Shown in pieces: positions 36,801 through 45,864 of a DNA stretch of 64,000 bases (within the stretch, counting starts at the first letter, position 1; the number at the start of each line of letters is the position of its first letter). The notes beneath the pieces are model-generated. The model was given only the letters and a program-made list of their open reading frames with translations. It was not told the origin of the DNA and searched no databases. The stretch is from JARYLZ01 sp964388275. GTDB lineage: Bacteria > Bacteroidota > Ignavibacteria > SZUA-365. Position numbers and translations under genes: made by a program. The DNA lies in assembly GCA_964388275.1 (NCBI GenBank), contig CAYLZD010000022.1:9490-73489 (forward strand). The letters run 5' to 3'.

Positions 36801-39800
36801 CAGTCTTGCCGGCACGGACGTGATTCGTCTCCGCGCTCATCTCATTATCAACACCAATATTCCGAATGTCGGCGACTTCTCGGTCTCCAGCGGTTTCGCT
36901 GAAGTCAGCGTCGTTCCTGACGTTGTACAGACCGTTGAAGTCTTCAAGTCCTGGGGCAAGCCGTCAGGAACCACGACTCCCATGGAAGGCTGGAGCCCGA
37001 TTTCAGAGAGCGACGCACGGGCGGCTTGGTACCCGACCGGTACTCCCAGAAACGCTGCCGAAGGCGCCGAGTTCTACAAAGGCTACTTCTTCCGTACCGT
37101 CGGCGCCGTTCCTCCGACAATCGGACAGACATTCCCGACTCCTGCGGAGCCCGGCACCAGGGGCATCGGCGGTTTCCTCGCGAGTGACGTCAGCCTCGAC
37201 GGCGACTGCACCGCGCCGATTCCGCTCGACACCGTCATGGTTTCCGAGCACAACCAGCAGATGCGTATCGTCGCGCGCCTTCTCGACCAGTTCAACAACC
37301 CGGTCGGCGGCCGCCTCGTGAAGTTCTTCGTCGAGAGCGAGACCCTTCCCATCACTCTTCCCAAGACGCAGTTGCAGACCAACGTGCAGCGCGGCGGCTT
37401 CGGCGAGTTCGGCAAGGTGTTCATCGCAGACGATACTCTCAAGCGCACAACAATCGGTGATACCGCTACGGCGGGATGGGTCACCGCATACTACGTATCC
37501 GGTCGCGTTGCGCACCAGATCGTTCGTATCGCCCTGACTCCCGACACTCTCGCGTTCGATCTTTGCGCGAACGGCCGCAATCTCGGTGAAGGCACCGCAG
37601 TCGGCGAAAGCCGCCGCGGCTATGCCCCGCGCGTGATCATTCCGCTGTATCTCACCAGCGGTCCGACGATCCGCGTGCAGATCTATCCGTACACGGCGGC
37701 TGCGACATCGCCGATTCCGTTGCCGGTGGATCTGGTCGAAATGCAGGCTCTTCAGCACAATTCCACATTCGTTGACACGTGGCAGGGCGGCTCCTACACC
37801 GGACCGACTTTCACCGCCTACTCAGCGAATCCGTTCTTCGTCGAAAAACGCGGCACCCACCTGGGCCGCATGGCGAATTCCAATATCCGTCCCTACATCC
37901 CCGACACTCTCAATCTGACTCAGGGGCTGCTTCCGGACGGCACCATCGATCGCAACAACCTCAGCGCAGTCACAGCCGGCCGTACGGTCACGCTTCTTGC
38001 TCGTGAATACGACAGGTTCGGAAACTTGGTCGAACTTCAGATCAAGCCGCCGTACGATCAGAACGAGTACGATCGCATCGTCGACACTGCGCGAATCAAA
38101 TTCCGCATGTGGGGCGACAACTGGGGCAACGTTCCCTCTCCTTACAACGCAATAGGCGGAACTATCGCGCCGTCCCGTGATTGGACTCGCGATGAGTACG
38201 GCCCGATGCGCAAGGCGCGCTATCGCCACACCCAGATCAGCAACCTCGTCGCAGGCGTGCATATCAACCAGACCACATTCCTCACAGCTCTCGAATATCC
38301 GACGCCGAAGACAAGCGACGCGACGGTGTTCGTGGAAGCCTGGGCGGATGCATGGCCCGATCCGACACGTCCCGGACCGACCGAAATTCTTCGCGATACG
38401 ATCAAGGTCCTCTCGATAACCAAGGATCCGACCCGCTTCGACGTGCTTCGCGCCGGTCAGGAATACTTGCAGTCCGAAGCAGGCCGCTGGCTCTACGTCA
38501 ACGAGCCTGAGAGCCGGACCATCAACATCATGGCGCCGCAGATCAATCTGCCGCCGGGTGCGGACGCGCTGAACCACGATCTCACTGCGGTCAGCGTGGA
38601 CAACATCCTCATCAGCCAGGCTTACAAGCGCAACGTTTCCGAAGCGACCGTCGGCAAGTATCTCGTCGTCAACGACGACAACGTGCCGCTGGATCGCGAA
38701 GGCGACCCGCTCTACCTCGATATCAACGCGCAGGAGATCAATCCCGATTTCGAACGCGATCCGTATTCGAACCTCCCGCGCTTCCAGAAGCTGGATGTCT
38801 ACAACAACATCAGCCCGCTGACTTCGCCGAGCAACCGCTATAACGTGCTGAACGACGATATGCTCGTGAAGCTCGGTTATACGATCCCCGGCGCTCGTCA
38901 GGATGTGCCGCAGACCCTGTTCGATCTCACGATCGCGGGCGGCGGCTCCATTTACGACCTGAATCCGTTAAATACGGGCTTCGGTACCATTCCTTATCAG
39001 GGAATCGGCTGGCACGTTGTGAACAACACCGGCGTCAACCAGCGCCCGGTTCTTCTCCGCGCCACCCCGGTCTGGGAGAACGAACCCCCGACGGGCGGCA
39101 ATCCCTTCATAGTTGCGAATCAGCCGGGACAGACCAGGCAGTACGGCCGTCTTTATGCTGACTCCATCTACACCTACAGTCCTCCGTTCGGAGGAGCGAA
39201 AGACAACAGCATCCGCGCAGAGCTCATGGGCAGCTTTACCGATCGCGGCCGCGGCGGCAGTTATGCGCCGCAGACGAACGGTGAGTTCGACCGTGTCACT
39301 CGTATCGGCGCGGGCGGCTGGCGCGCCGAGGACTTCACCATCGCAGGTCTCAACGCGATGTCCCGCACCCGCAATGCAGCGGGCGTATGGGGCGGCATCA
39401 CCGCCACCGGCGGCCTCTGGGCCGGCGATTGGAACCGCCGCGTGATCCTCGTCAACAATGCATTCGGTCATTCGGGCGGCGAGCGTCCGATTGTTCCGGG
39501 CGCATTCATCCGCCTCGTCGACTCGACCGCAGAGCAGGTGCTCGATCTTCGCATCATCGATCCGACTCGCCAGGACAAGGCCGGTAACGCTGTTGAAGGC
39601 AATTGCAGCTACGATCAGGGCAAGTTCACGGTAGTCAGAAAGCATCAGCGCCTCGCGGGCGGACTCTGGCACATTGACGACACTTACTGGAGAGGCGGCG
39701 ACGGTATCGAGGACGGTATCCTCGGTCCGAATGCCACTTCACAGTTCGTGGCCGATGAGAAGAAGACAGACTACGGCATTCCTGCCAACTCCGGAGCAAG

Positions 39801-42800
39801 CGCTCCTCAGGCAGCCGCGGTCCGTTCCTTCTTCGGCGGCAACCAGGGCTCGCGCAAGCTGCGCCACACCTTTGTCGTGGTGCCTTACCGCATCGCCTTC
39901 CTGTCGCTGTTCCCGAGCAGCTACGACCCGGGCCAGGGCATGTTCGACAACACACGCCTCCCGCTCGGCATACTTCCTGTTCAGGCCGACATCGACACCA
40001 TTCCGCGCGTGAACCTCGGTATCTATCCCGACGGCATGCATGACGCTTCCAACTGGGAGATGTACACACGTCTCTACGGCCAGATCCGTCACGGCGCCAC
40101 GGACCAGATTCCGAACAACGCAAACACACCGTACGCCCGTCCGGACACCATTTTCCGTGACTTCCGTTACGTTTATAATGTGACTCCGTACGACCGCTAC
40201 GGCAACCAGAACACACGTGACACTATGTTCGTGCAGGTGGGCGCTCGTCTCTCCGACTGGACGTTCACGAACCTCGAACCGAGTGGAACTCTCATCGTCC
40301 GTTCCGGCGGCAATTTCTTCGGCGCAATACCGATAAATACCCCGATGGGTCCGGACAATATCAACTTCCGTCAGGATACGATCAGACTCTTCAATCCGCT
40401 CCCGCAGACCAACATGCGGAACGACTACCTCGGCATCAAGCCGGATGACAAGCGCTTGACGCTTGCCGTCGGCGATCCGGGCGGTCCCAAGATTCCGCAT
40501 GGCCTCCTGCCGGCGAACGTCGTGTCGAGTCGTCCTGTGTGGATCAAGCAGGCCTTTGCGCCCGCACCGTTCGTGCTCAGCACCGTTCTCGCCGGAAATT
40601 CCACCTTGTTCCGCATGGATCACACCGGCGGTTGCGTGGATAACGGCCTCGAGAAGGATATCCTTCGCTTGCAGTGGGGCGAGTCCCGCTGGACCGGCAT
40701 GCCTGGCAAGAACAATCCTAACGACACGGTCAAGTACGAATGGTATGGAATCATCGACAGCGTCGGAACGTCGTCGACCGGTCCGCTTGTTGTAAGCAGA
40801 CTGTCCGACAACAACGGTATCGACCCGACCCTGACCATCACAGGCCAGGAACTGCGTCAGTTGATCTTCCGTCCCACCGTGCAGCCCCAGCCGAATCAGG
40901 ACAGCCTTGTCATGCGCGTGAAGTGGTTCGTGCGCGCCTTCAACAAGGCGGGCTTGAGCACGTACTCCGATACCGCAGGCGCCACGATCCGGAACAATCC
41001 GCTTCCCACGCCCGCACTTATCGTTTCGATCAACCGTCCGCCTGAGAATCCCCCGGCGGCGAGTCAGCCCGTGGACAACGCAACAATCAGCGGTCTCGGA
41101 CCCACGTCCCCGCCGATCGATGTGATTTGGACTGCGTCGCGCGACCGCAATATCGACAAGGGTAACCTCATCGGCGGCTTCAAGGTCTACAACGTAGGTT
41201 CCCAGACCTGGATCGACGATCCTTCGGGTCGCACGATCGACACTCTTGAATACCAGTGGATCGGTGTGGTCGTCCGCACCTTCCCGGTAGGCAAGGGAGC
41301 TCCGGTCGGAACAATGCTCGTTAAAAACACCGGAACGACTACCGGCTTCCAGCTCGGCGCCAGCGATCTCGACGCCCTGTTTGCCGGTTTCGACACCGAT
41401 CCTACCAGCACAAGCGCCGATTCGGTCATCGTCGACTGGATGGTGTACGTGAAGGATGCCAGCTGGACCGACACATCGCCGATCGAGAACATCACCTTCC
41501 GCTACAACCCGGATGGGTCGATGGTCGCCGATACGTCGCTGTGGAGCCGCTTCGGCTGCCGTCCGCACACTCTCGCGAGCCGCTGGTTCCGTCTCAACCT
41601 GACCAAGCTCGATGTCGGCGGCGTGGAAATCGACCCGATGGCCGCGGATCCCGACATCGACAAGACAGTCGGTGAGGAAGTGGAATTCGTCCTTACCGCG
41701 AAAGACAAGAACGGCAACATCATCCGTGACTGGAACATCAAGGGTGTACCTGTGACGCTCACGATCACCGGCTCGACGGCAAACACCGATTCCAGCAGTC
41801 AAAGCTGGAGCAGTGATCCGTTGGCCTATTCCTGGGCTGTCATAACCCACGGTGGACAGAATCTGACGCAGGCGGGTCCGAACGAATTCTCGATTCCGCC
41901 GGATGCCTTCGTCGACGGTGTGGCCAGAATCAAAATCGTACATACCAAGGCCGAGCGCGGTGTGCAGATTGTCGTCACTCCGCTGCTCGCAGGACTCAAC
42001 CAGACATCGGCGGCTATGAACTTCACCGAGGGCGGCATTACCAACTTCCTCGTTGAACTCACTTCCGCCACGGATCCGACGCCGGATCAGGTTTACAAGC
42101 TGCGTGTCTATGAAATCGTGGTTTCGCCTCGGGATCGCTTCCTGAACGTGTCCAACGCTCAGATCCAGACGAAGTTCACGGCTCGCTTCCCCGGCGAGTT
42201 CGACAACACGCTTCCGAACCTGTCCGATATCTTCAGCGGTGAAGTGTTCATCACTGGACCGACTTCGTACCTCGTGGCTTCGCGTATCGCGAGAATCAAG
42301 GGCGTAGACGAACTTCAGTGGATCCGCGCTTACAAGAGCACTGATCCTTCGGTGAGCGGACAGACCTCGCCATATGAGGTCCTCGACCATGCTCCGAACA
42401 AGTTCGCGCTCATTGCGCCTCCTGATCATGAAGTCATAAAACTGCAGCTCACGTCCAACCAGGAGGAATTCTCCTGGGTCAAGGCGGTACCGCAGGATCC
42501 GTACACCGATATCGTGGTTTCCCGCCAGGATGCGAGGAAGTACACTGATGACGTCCGTTACACTATCGTGTACGTGGACAGCATCAGCCTCACCCGCGCG
42601 GTGAAGTTCGAATCCGATGACATCGGCAAGCTTGCGAAGTACACAACGACGCAGGGACAGCTCGCGAATCTGATCGAGACCATCTCCGGTCAGAAGACGC
42701 AGTCCGAATACCACGTCGTGTGGTTCGTCGAAGCCACTGACGGTCTGTACAAGACCTTCAGCTCGCCGCCGACTGACGATCCGAACCAGCAGCCGGGCTA

Positions 42801-43134
42801 TCACCTCCATATCATCAAGGACGGCATCCTCGGTGTCGCAAATGCTGATGTTCCGAAGTCCTTCGAACTCGGCCAGAACTATCCCAACCCATTCAATCCG
42901 ACAACGACGATTTCCTTCTCGCTGCCTGTGTCGACGCCGGTCTCCCTGGTGGTCTATGACCTCCTCGGCACGCCTGTGAAGACGCTCGTCAACGAAGCCA
43001 AGGAAGCCGGCACGTACCGGGTGACATGGGATGCCAGCAATGATCTCGGTCAGCAGGTGCCTTCGGGCAACTACATCATCAAGATCGTTGCAGGCGACTT
43101 CACGCAGACTCGCAAGATGACGCTGTTGAAGTAA
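33886..43134 (+). CDS. Giant secreted surface protein with Ig-like modules and T9SS sorting domain
   Basis: 3082 residues from the ATG at 33886, chosen for AGGAG 9 bases upstream and the signal peptide SLTLLSFLTLLFVAATAQAQ; an in-frame ATG at 33742 only adds unrelated residues. At least seven D-x(2)-N/D-x-x-x-N loops typical of bacterial Ig-like (Big_1-type) strands recur: DGWGNTVDD (about 615), DIYSNPLDI (about 841), DQFNNPVGG (about 1134), DRFGNLVEL (about 1375), DRYGNQNTR (about 2102), DKNGNIIRD (about 2606) and DRFLNVSNA (about 2748). The last about 90 residues are a T9SS type A signal with FELGQNYPNPFNPTTTISF and a C-terminal KMTLLK. Codon choice is strongly biased to C-ending codons, unlike its neighbours, suggesting very high expression. 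No enzymatic motif is seen; an S-layer-like or adhesive role is inferred. Confidence 0.9.
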   Translation: MKKSLTLLSFLTLLFVAATAQAQVRTGTGDFFNITRTVEQTADSVTFVTDTLSVYDTGGGVANFIDQDSVVIMFVQNRFKIVNNMLTNNRFDYVKARVVTSSPGMSLARQTYNNVVTTVGVTGAAYGTDPTTSGREIGMRPVYRLVGNIATSSPFNSEATALRQMLTFRVLNPTANGDGVQIRNIYFKPNINNLTGLAVPPDTTKDTLRAYHVIGNVANIANAGDVVSYTDLAIVRLLPGTTQVLMWVKDSAQAIDAGEYIGSFGDYSRGRYFLGDDGLPMQFTRTMQFRPSAIRTFDDDDIMTPPVINVNPDEGIMIDGFPPERNPLKFTNIYQTLAPYWYNSLFGARVASVNPVDVALYPVTELSKRLGIACYPNFPGDPFWPPYGPNPNPENGLIPPYRVGPYAVAHNPYQPGLVTSGVDTLRFFDNWGNRTWDRMTAPRLTAVAYTIWNPRGEDRTVYLKGYQAADDTLRQFGQIVYRRLTYVHADVGANAGAVEDSVRIVANASVNFIGQGGWQQSLEASPDTSGGFPRNWLYSVRADEALLDNSTRILEQWQVDDLRGAVDSLGVNSLPYSGVKIVVRPNIPRAIDIEARDAWKGTADRNYLRLDIVMTDGWGNTVDDNEKFKFEQSDFGHLTYLNPPGRIPYRVNGLFDTLITTVPQVITGPPGSANDSGRVNVTMANMGRATRVFRVATGSHNAGAYRIRVRSTYAFNDRFTDLSDPLKLDPNPGPGFSHLFIIPDGSPNNNFGVWFGPNQPPDNVENIPNIDSKLGKPMNQTTAMDSTDVYWDGNEWHLFPVNPRVEVVSGTGDALIVGSVGSFACPGKPRPIYDRLYIRITDIYSNPLDITPYFNAADRQQNRVWVELPDNPPFVDAFNSGLTNKVFFGSVSPNIAWRGDGSPIPYDCPTNPAGFEPSVPEGHPNAGQTLQAELVTVPAGQGLPGIQGDVPTLKDYGAVRFYLRAPKNVSKLSLAGTDVIRLRAHLIINTNIPNVGDFSVSSGFAEVSVVPDVVQTVEVFKSWGKPSGTTTPMEGWSPISESDARAAWYPTGTPRNAAEGAEFYKGYFFRTVGAVPPTIGQTFPTPAEPGTRGIGGFLASDVSLDGDCTAPIPLDTVMVSEHNQQMRIVARLLDQFNNPVGGRLVKFFVESETLPITLPKTQLQTNVQRGGFGEFGKVFIADDTLKRTTIGDTATAGWVTAYYVSGRVAHQIVRIALTPDTLAFDLCANGRNLGEGTAVGESRRGYAPRVIIPLYLTSGPTIRVQIYPYTAAATSPIPLPVDLVEMQALQHNSTFVDTWQGGSYTGPTFTAYSANPFFVEKRGTHLGRMANSNIRPYIPDTLNLTQGLLPDGTIDRNNLSAVTAGRTVTLLAREYDRFGNLVELQIKPPYDQNEYDRIVDTARIKFRMWGDNWGNVPSPYNAIGGTIAPSRDWTRDEYGPMRKARYRHTQISNLVAGVHINQTTFLTALEYPTPKTSDATVFVEAWADAWPDPTRPGPTEILRDTIKVLSITKDPTRFDVLRAGQEYLQSEAGRWLYVNEPESRTINIMAPQINLPPGADALNHDLTAVSVDNILISQAYKRNVSEATVGKYLVVNDDNVPLDREGDPLYLDINAQEINPDFERDPYSNLPRFQKLDVYNNISPLTSPSNRYNVLNDDMLVKLGYTIPGARQDVPQTLFDLTIAGGGSIYDLNPLNTGFGTIPYQGIGWHVVNNTGVNQRPVLLRATPVWENEPPTGGNPFIVANQPGQTRQYGRLYADSIYTYSPPFGGAKDNSIRAELMGSFTDRGRGGSYAPQTNGEFDRVTRIGAGGWRAEDFTIAGLNAMSRTRNAAGVWGGITATGGLWAGDWNRRVILVNNAFGHSGGERPIVPGAFIRLVDSTAEQVLDLRIIDPTRQDKAGNAVEGNCSYDQGKFTVVRKHQRLAGGLWHIDDTYWRGGDGIEDGILGPNATSQFVADEKKTDYGIPANSGASAPQAAAVRSFFGGNQGSRKLRHTFVVVPYRIAFLSLFPSSYDPGQGMFDNTRLPLGILPVQADIDTIPRVNLGIYPDGMHDASNWEMYTRLYGQIRHGATDQIPNNANTPYARPDTIFRDFRYVYNVTPYDRYGNQNTRDTMFVQVGARLSDWTFTNLEPSGTLIVRSGGNFFGAIPINTPMGPDNINFRQDTIRLFNPLPQTNMRNDYLGIKPDDKRLTLAVGDPGGPKIPHGLLPANVVSSRPVWIKQAFAPAPFVLSTVLAGNSTLFRMDHTGGCVDNGLEKDILRLQWGESRWTGMPGKNNPNDTVKYEWYGIIDSVGTSSTGPLVVSRLSDNNGIDPTLTITGQELRQLIFRPTVQPQPNQDSLVMRVKWFVRAFNKAGLSTYSDTAGATIRNNPLPTPALIVSINRPPENPPAASQPVDNATISGLGPTSPPIDVIWTASRDRNIDKGNLIGGFKVYNVGSQTWIDDPSGRTIDTLEYQWIGVVVRTFPVGKGAPVGTMLVKNTGTTTGFQLGASDLDALFAGFDTDPTSTSADSVIVDWMVYVKDASWTDTSPIENITFRYNPDGSMVADTSLWSRFGCRPHTLASRWFRLNLTKLDVGGVEIDPMAADPDIDKTVGEEVEFVLTAKDKNGNIIRDWNIKGVPVTLTITGSTANTDSSSQSWSSDPLAYSWAVITHGGQNLTQAGPNEFSIPPDAFVDGVARIKIVHTKAERGVQIVVTPLLAGLNQTSAAMNFTEGGITNFLVELTSATDPTPDQVYKLRVYEIVVSPRDRFLNVSNAQIQTKFTARFPGEFDNTLPNLSDIFSGEVFITGPTSYLVASRIARIKGVDELQWIRAYKSTDPSVSGQTSPYEVLDHAPNKFALIAPPDHEVIKLQLTSNQEEFSWVKAVPQDPYTDIVVSRQDARKYTDDVRYTIVYVDSISLTRAVKFESDDIGKLAKYTTTQGQLANLIETISGQKTQSEYHVVWFVEATDGLYKTFSSPPTDDPNQQPGYHLHIIKDGILGVANADVPKSFELGQNYPNPFNPTTTISFSLPVSTPVSLVVYDLLGTPVKTLVNEAKEAGTYRVTWDASNDLGQQVPSGNYIIKIVAGDFTQTRKMTLLK

Positions 43135-43170
43135 AACCCTTCTAGAACCAAGGCGGCAACGCCGAAGTCG

Positions 43171-43206
43171 GAAGACGCCCCGCAAAAGCGGGGCGTCTTC
43201 TTTTTT
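43171..43206 (+). terminator. Strong Rho-independent terminator
   Basis: A perfect 13-bp stem (GAAGACGCCCCGC, 43171-43183) with an AAAA loop and six T's after the second arm (43201-43206). It lies 37 bases after the giant gene and isolates it from the downstream lysine cluster. Confidence 0.96.
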
Positions 43207-43231
43207 ATTCCTCTTAACCGTAGATTTATAA

Positions 43232-44224
43232 ATGAATCCTATTGAGCTGACCGCCAGACTCGTTGACGTGCCCTCGGTCACGGGAACGGAGAACGAAGTC
43301 GCTGAATTGCTCGAAAATATCTGTATTGCGGCAGGGTGGTCCGTGGAACGCCAGCGTATCGAAGAGAATCGCTGGAATGTATTCGTGAATTGGCAGTCGC
43401 GTGTTACAGCTGCGTTCTGCACGCACATCGACACGGTGCCGCCTCATTTCAGCGCAAGGATCGATTCCACGCACATTCATGGAAGAGGCGCATGCGATAC
43501 AAAAGGCATCATTGCCTGTATGCTTGCGGCAGGTGAGAGACTCGGCAGGGAGGGCGTGACTCCTTCATTCCTTTTCGTGGTGGGCGAGGAAACAGACAGT
43601 ATCGGCGCGAAATCAGCGGCGGCATCCGGGAAAAGCGCGAAATACATCATTGTGGGCGAGCCGACGGAAAATACAATGGCTCGAGCGCATAAAGGTGTTC
43701 TTTCGTATAGATTGAGATCATGCGGAAAGTCATGTCATTCCGGATACCCCGAGTTGGGATCGTCGGCGCTTCACTCACTTCTGCCCGTCCTGAATGATAT
43801 TTTGAATGCGGATTGGGGCTGCGATGACGACATCGGATGCGCTTCCACCAATGTCGGAAAAATGTCCGGCGGAACGGCGCCGAACGTGCTTGCGGAGGAA
43901 GCGGAAGCGTTCGTCGTGCACAGGATTGTGGATTCGCTAGAAAAGCGCAAAGAGCAAGCGCTTCGAATTATAAACGGACGCTGCGATGTGGAGATGAGGG
44001 CGGAGAATGAACCGCAAAGGATGCACGTACCGCGAGGGTATGACAGCGTGCCGGTGTCGTTCGGAACCGATATACCATACCTTCGCGCGATTGGAACGCC
44101 GCTGCTGATCGGGCCGGGATCCATTCACGACGCGCACACCATGGAAGAGCGGATTGAAATCCGGCAGATCTTCGCGGCAATTGAGTTGTACTCGGTTCTA
44201 TATCGGAGACTGCTGAAGGAATGA
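43232..44224 (+). CDS. M20 family metallo-deacylase (DapE/ArgE/LysK-like)
   Basis: 330 residues of the M20 zinc peptidase family. Metal and catalytic residues are visible in FCTHIDTVPP, GRGACDTKG, VVGEETDS, IVGEPTEN and IHDAHTMEERI. It stops four bases into dapB (ATGA overlap), and dapA and an LD-carboxypeptidase follow. The company suggests desuccinylation or deacetylation of N-acyl-diaminopimelate in lysine/peptidoglycan synthesis. However, 330 residues is shorter than usual DapE (about 375) and nearer LysK/ArgE-type proteins, so the substrate is open. Confidence 0.88.
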   Translation: MNPIELTARLVDVPSVTGTENEVAELLENICIAAGWSVERQRIEENRWNVFVNWQSRVTAAFCTHIDTVPPHFSARIDSTHIHGRGACDTKGIIACMLAAGERLGREGVTPSFLFVVGEETDSIGAKSAAASGKSAKYIIVGEPTENTMARAHKGVLSYRLRSCGKSCHSGYPELGSSALHSLLPVLNDILNADWGCDDDIGCASTNVGKMSGGTAPNVLAEEAEAFVVHRIVDSLEKRKEQALRIINGRCDVEMRAENEPQRMHVPRGYDSVPVSFGTDIPYLRAIGTPLLIGPGSIHDAHTMEERIEIRQIFAAIELYSVLYRRLLKE

Positions 44225-44982
44225 ATATGAAAATCCGAAAACCGCCCGCGATAGCTCTGATCGGATGCGGAAAAATGGGAAGGGAAATAACCAAGCTCGC
44301 GGAGGAAAGCGGGCTGAGGATAGCGGCCTTTGTGGATCCCGGCAAGGACGGTTGCGCCGCTGAAATAAATCCGGTTGTGCTCAGCGATGCGGAGGTTTGT
44401 CTGGAATTCACCTCCCCTGATCAGGCGGTATCTAACATCAAGGCTTGCGCGGAAGCCGGGAAGGATATAGTTGTCGGGACAACCGGCTGGTATGAGCGGC
44501 TCGAAGAAGTCGCTGATAAGATTCATTCCGCGGGAGTAGGCCTGGTGTACGCACGCAATTTTTCGATCGGTGTGCATCTGTTCAATCGAATAATCTCCGC
44601 CGCGGCGGGCCTGTTCGATCCATATACACAATATGATTGCGGCATTGAAGAGACGCATCATGCGGCAAAAAAGGACGCTCCGAGCGGCACTGCCCTGATG
44701 ATAGCATCAACGATTATTCGCAAGTCCAGCCGCAAGGACGCAATAAAATCCGAACCGCCGCCCGACGGCCTGAAACCGAACGAACTGCTGATCGCTTCAT
44801 CCAGGGTCGGCACGGCGCCGGGAACCCACACTGTCGTGTTCGACGGGGTATCCGATGCCATTGAATTGACGCACAGAGCCCGGAGCCGCGCCGGTTTCGC
44901 TGAAGGCGCTCTGCTCGCCGCTTCTTGGATACACGGAAGGAAAGGCATTTACACATTCGAGGATGTACTTGATGGAATCTAA
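44221..44982 (+). CDS. dapB: 4-hydroxy-tetrahydrodipicolinate reductase
   Basis: 253 residues. NAD(P)-binding IALIGCGKMGREI and the catalytic signature EETHHAAKKDAPSGTALM identify it; GTAPGTHTVVFDG and IELTHRARSR close the substrate domain. It reduces hydroxy-tetrahydrodipicolinate in the diaminopimelate/lysine pathway. It overlaps the M20 gene by four bases and runs into dapA, so the three are translationally coupled. A second ATG at 44227 is an equal start candidate. Confidence 0.95.
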   Translation: MNMKIRKPPAIALIGCGKMGREITKLAEESGLRIAAFVDPGKDGCAAEINPVVLSDAEVCLEFTSPDQAVSNIKACAEAGKDIVVGTTGWYERLEEVADKIHSAGVGLVYARNFSIGVHLFNRIISAAAGLFDPYTQYDCGIEETHHAAKKDAPSGTALMIASTIIRKSSRKDAIKSEPPPDGLKPNELLIASSRVGTAPGTHTVVFDGVSDAIELTHRARSRAGFAEGALLAASWIHGRKGIYTFEDVLDGI

Positions 44983-45862
44983 TCGCTTCAGAGGAACAGG
45001 GACCGCCCTGGTTACGCCTTTTCTCGATGACGGCAGAGTGAATATGGAAGCCGTGGAATATCTGGCGGAAAGGCAGATCAATGCTGGAGTCAACATGCTC
45101 GTGCCCTGCGGTACCACCGGCGAGGCCGTGACGCTGGATCCCGGCGAGTATCGATCGGTTGTTGCCGCGGTGGTCGGGAAAGCCGCTGGACGGGCCGTGG
45201 TCGTCGCCGGCGCGGGTTCGAATTCGACGGCAAAGACGATAGAGAACGCCCGTATAGCGCGCGATTGCGGAGCCGATGCCGTGCTGGTGGTGGCGCCGTA
45301 CTACAACAAACCGTCGCAAGAGGGCTTGTTCAGGCATTACGAAGCGGTGGCCGAATCGGTGGATCTTCCGATAGTCATATACAATGTACCCGGAAGAACC
45401 GGCTGCAACATGAGCGCCGAGACTCAGCTTCGAATTGCCTGTCTTCCAAACATTGTCGCAACGAAAGAGGCATCCGGGAACGTCTCGCAGATCATGCGGA
45501 TAATCGCGCAGCGGCCGTCATCATTCAGCGTGCTCTCGGGCGACGACAACCTGACCTTGCCGTTGATCTCAGCCGGGGCTGACGGAGTGATTTCCACGAT
45601 AGCCAACGAAACTCCGAAGGATTTCGCCGATCTGGTCAGCGCAGCCCTTGCAGGCGATTTCAGGACAGCCCGTCGGCTTCATTATCGACTGCTGGACCTG
45701 ATGGAAATCAATTTTATCGAGTCCAATCCCCTTCCGGTTAAGGCGGCAATGTCTTTGATGGGGCTTATCGAGGAGAATTATCGCCTGCCGTTGACTCCGG
45801 TTTCCGAGGTTGCAAAAGAGAAAATAAGATCTGTCCTGGAACGCATGGGACTTATCTCCTGA
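44972..45862 (+). CDS. dapA: 4-hydroxy-tetrahydrodipicolinate synthase
   Basis: 296 residues. GTGTALVTPF, PCGTTGEAVTL, the proton-relay Tyr in IYNVPGRTGCNM, and the Schiff-base Lys in IVATKEASGN are present. It condenses pyruvate with aspartate semialdehyde. The ATG at 44972 is preferred over 44963 because GAGG lies 9 bases upstream of it, inside dapB; the overlap with dapB is 11 bases. Confidence 0.96.
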   Translation: MESNRFRGTGTALVTPFLDDGRVNMEAVEYLAERQINAGVNMLVPCGTTGEAVTLDPGEYRSVVAAVVGKAAGRAVVVAGAGSNSTAKTIENARIARDCGADAVLVVAPYYNKPSQEGLFRHYEAVAESVDLPIVIYNVPGRTGCNMSAETQLRIACLPNIVATKEASGNVSQIMRIIAQRPSSFSVLSGDDNLTLPLISAGADGVISTIANETPKDFADLVSAALAGDFRTARRLHYRLLDLMEINFIESNPLPVKAAMSLMGLIEENYRLPLTPVSEVAKEKIRSVLERMGLIS

Positions 45863-45864
45863 AC

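Noticed and set aside
39739..43434. Very long minus-strand open frame (about 1231 codons) opposite the giant gene
   Set aside because: It is a shadow of the strong C-ending codon bias of the plus-strand gene; its composition (Arg/His/Val rich) is not protein-like and there is no start signal.
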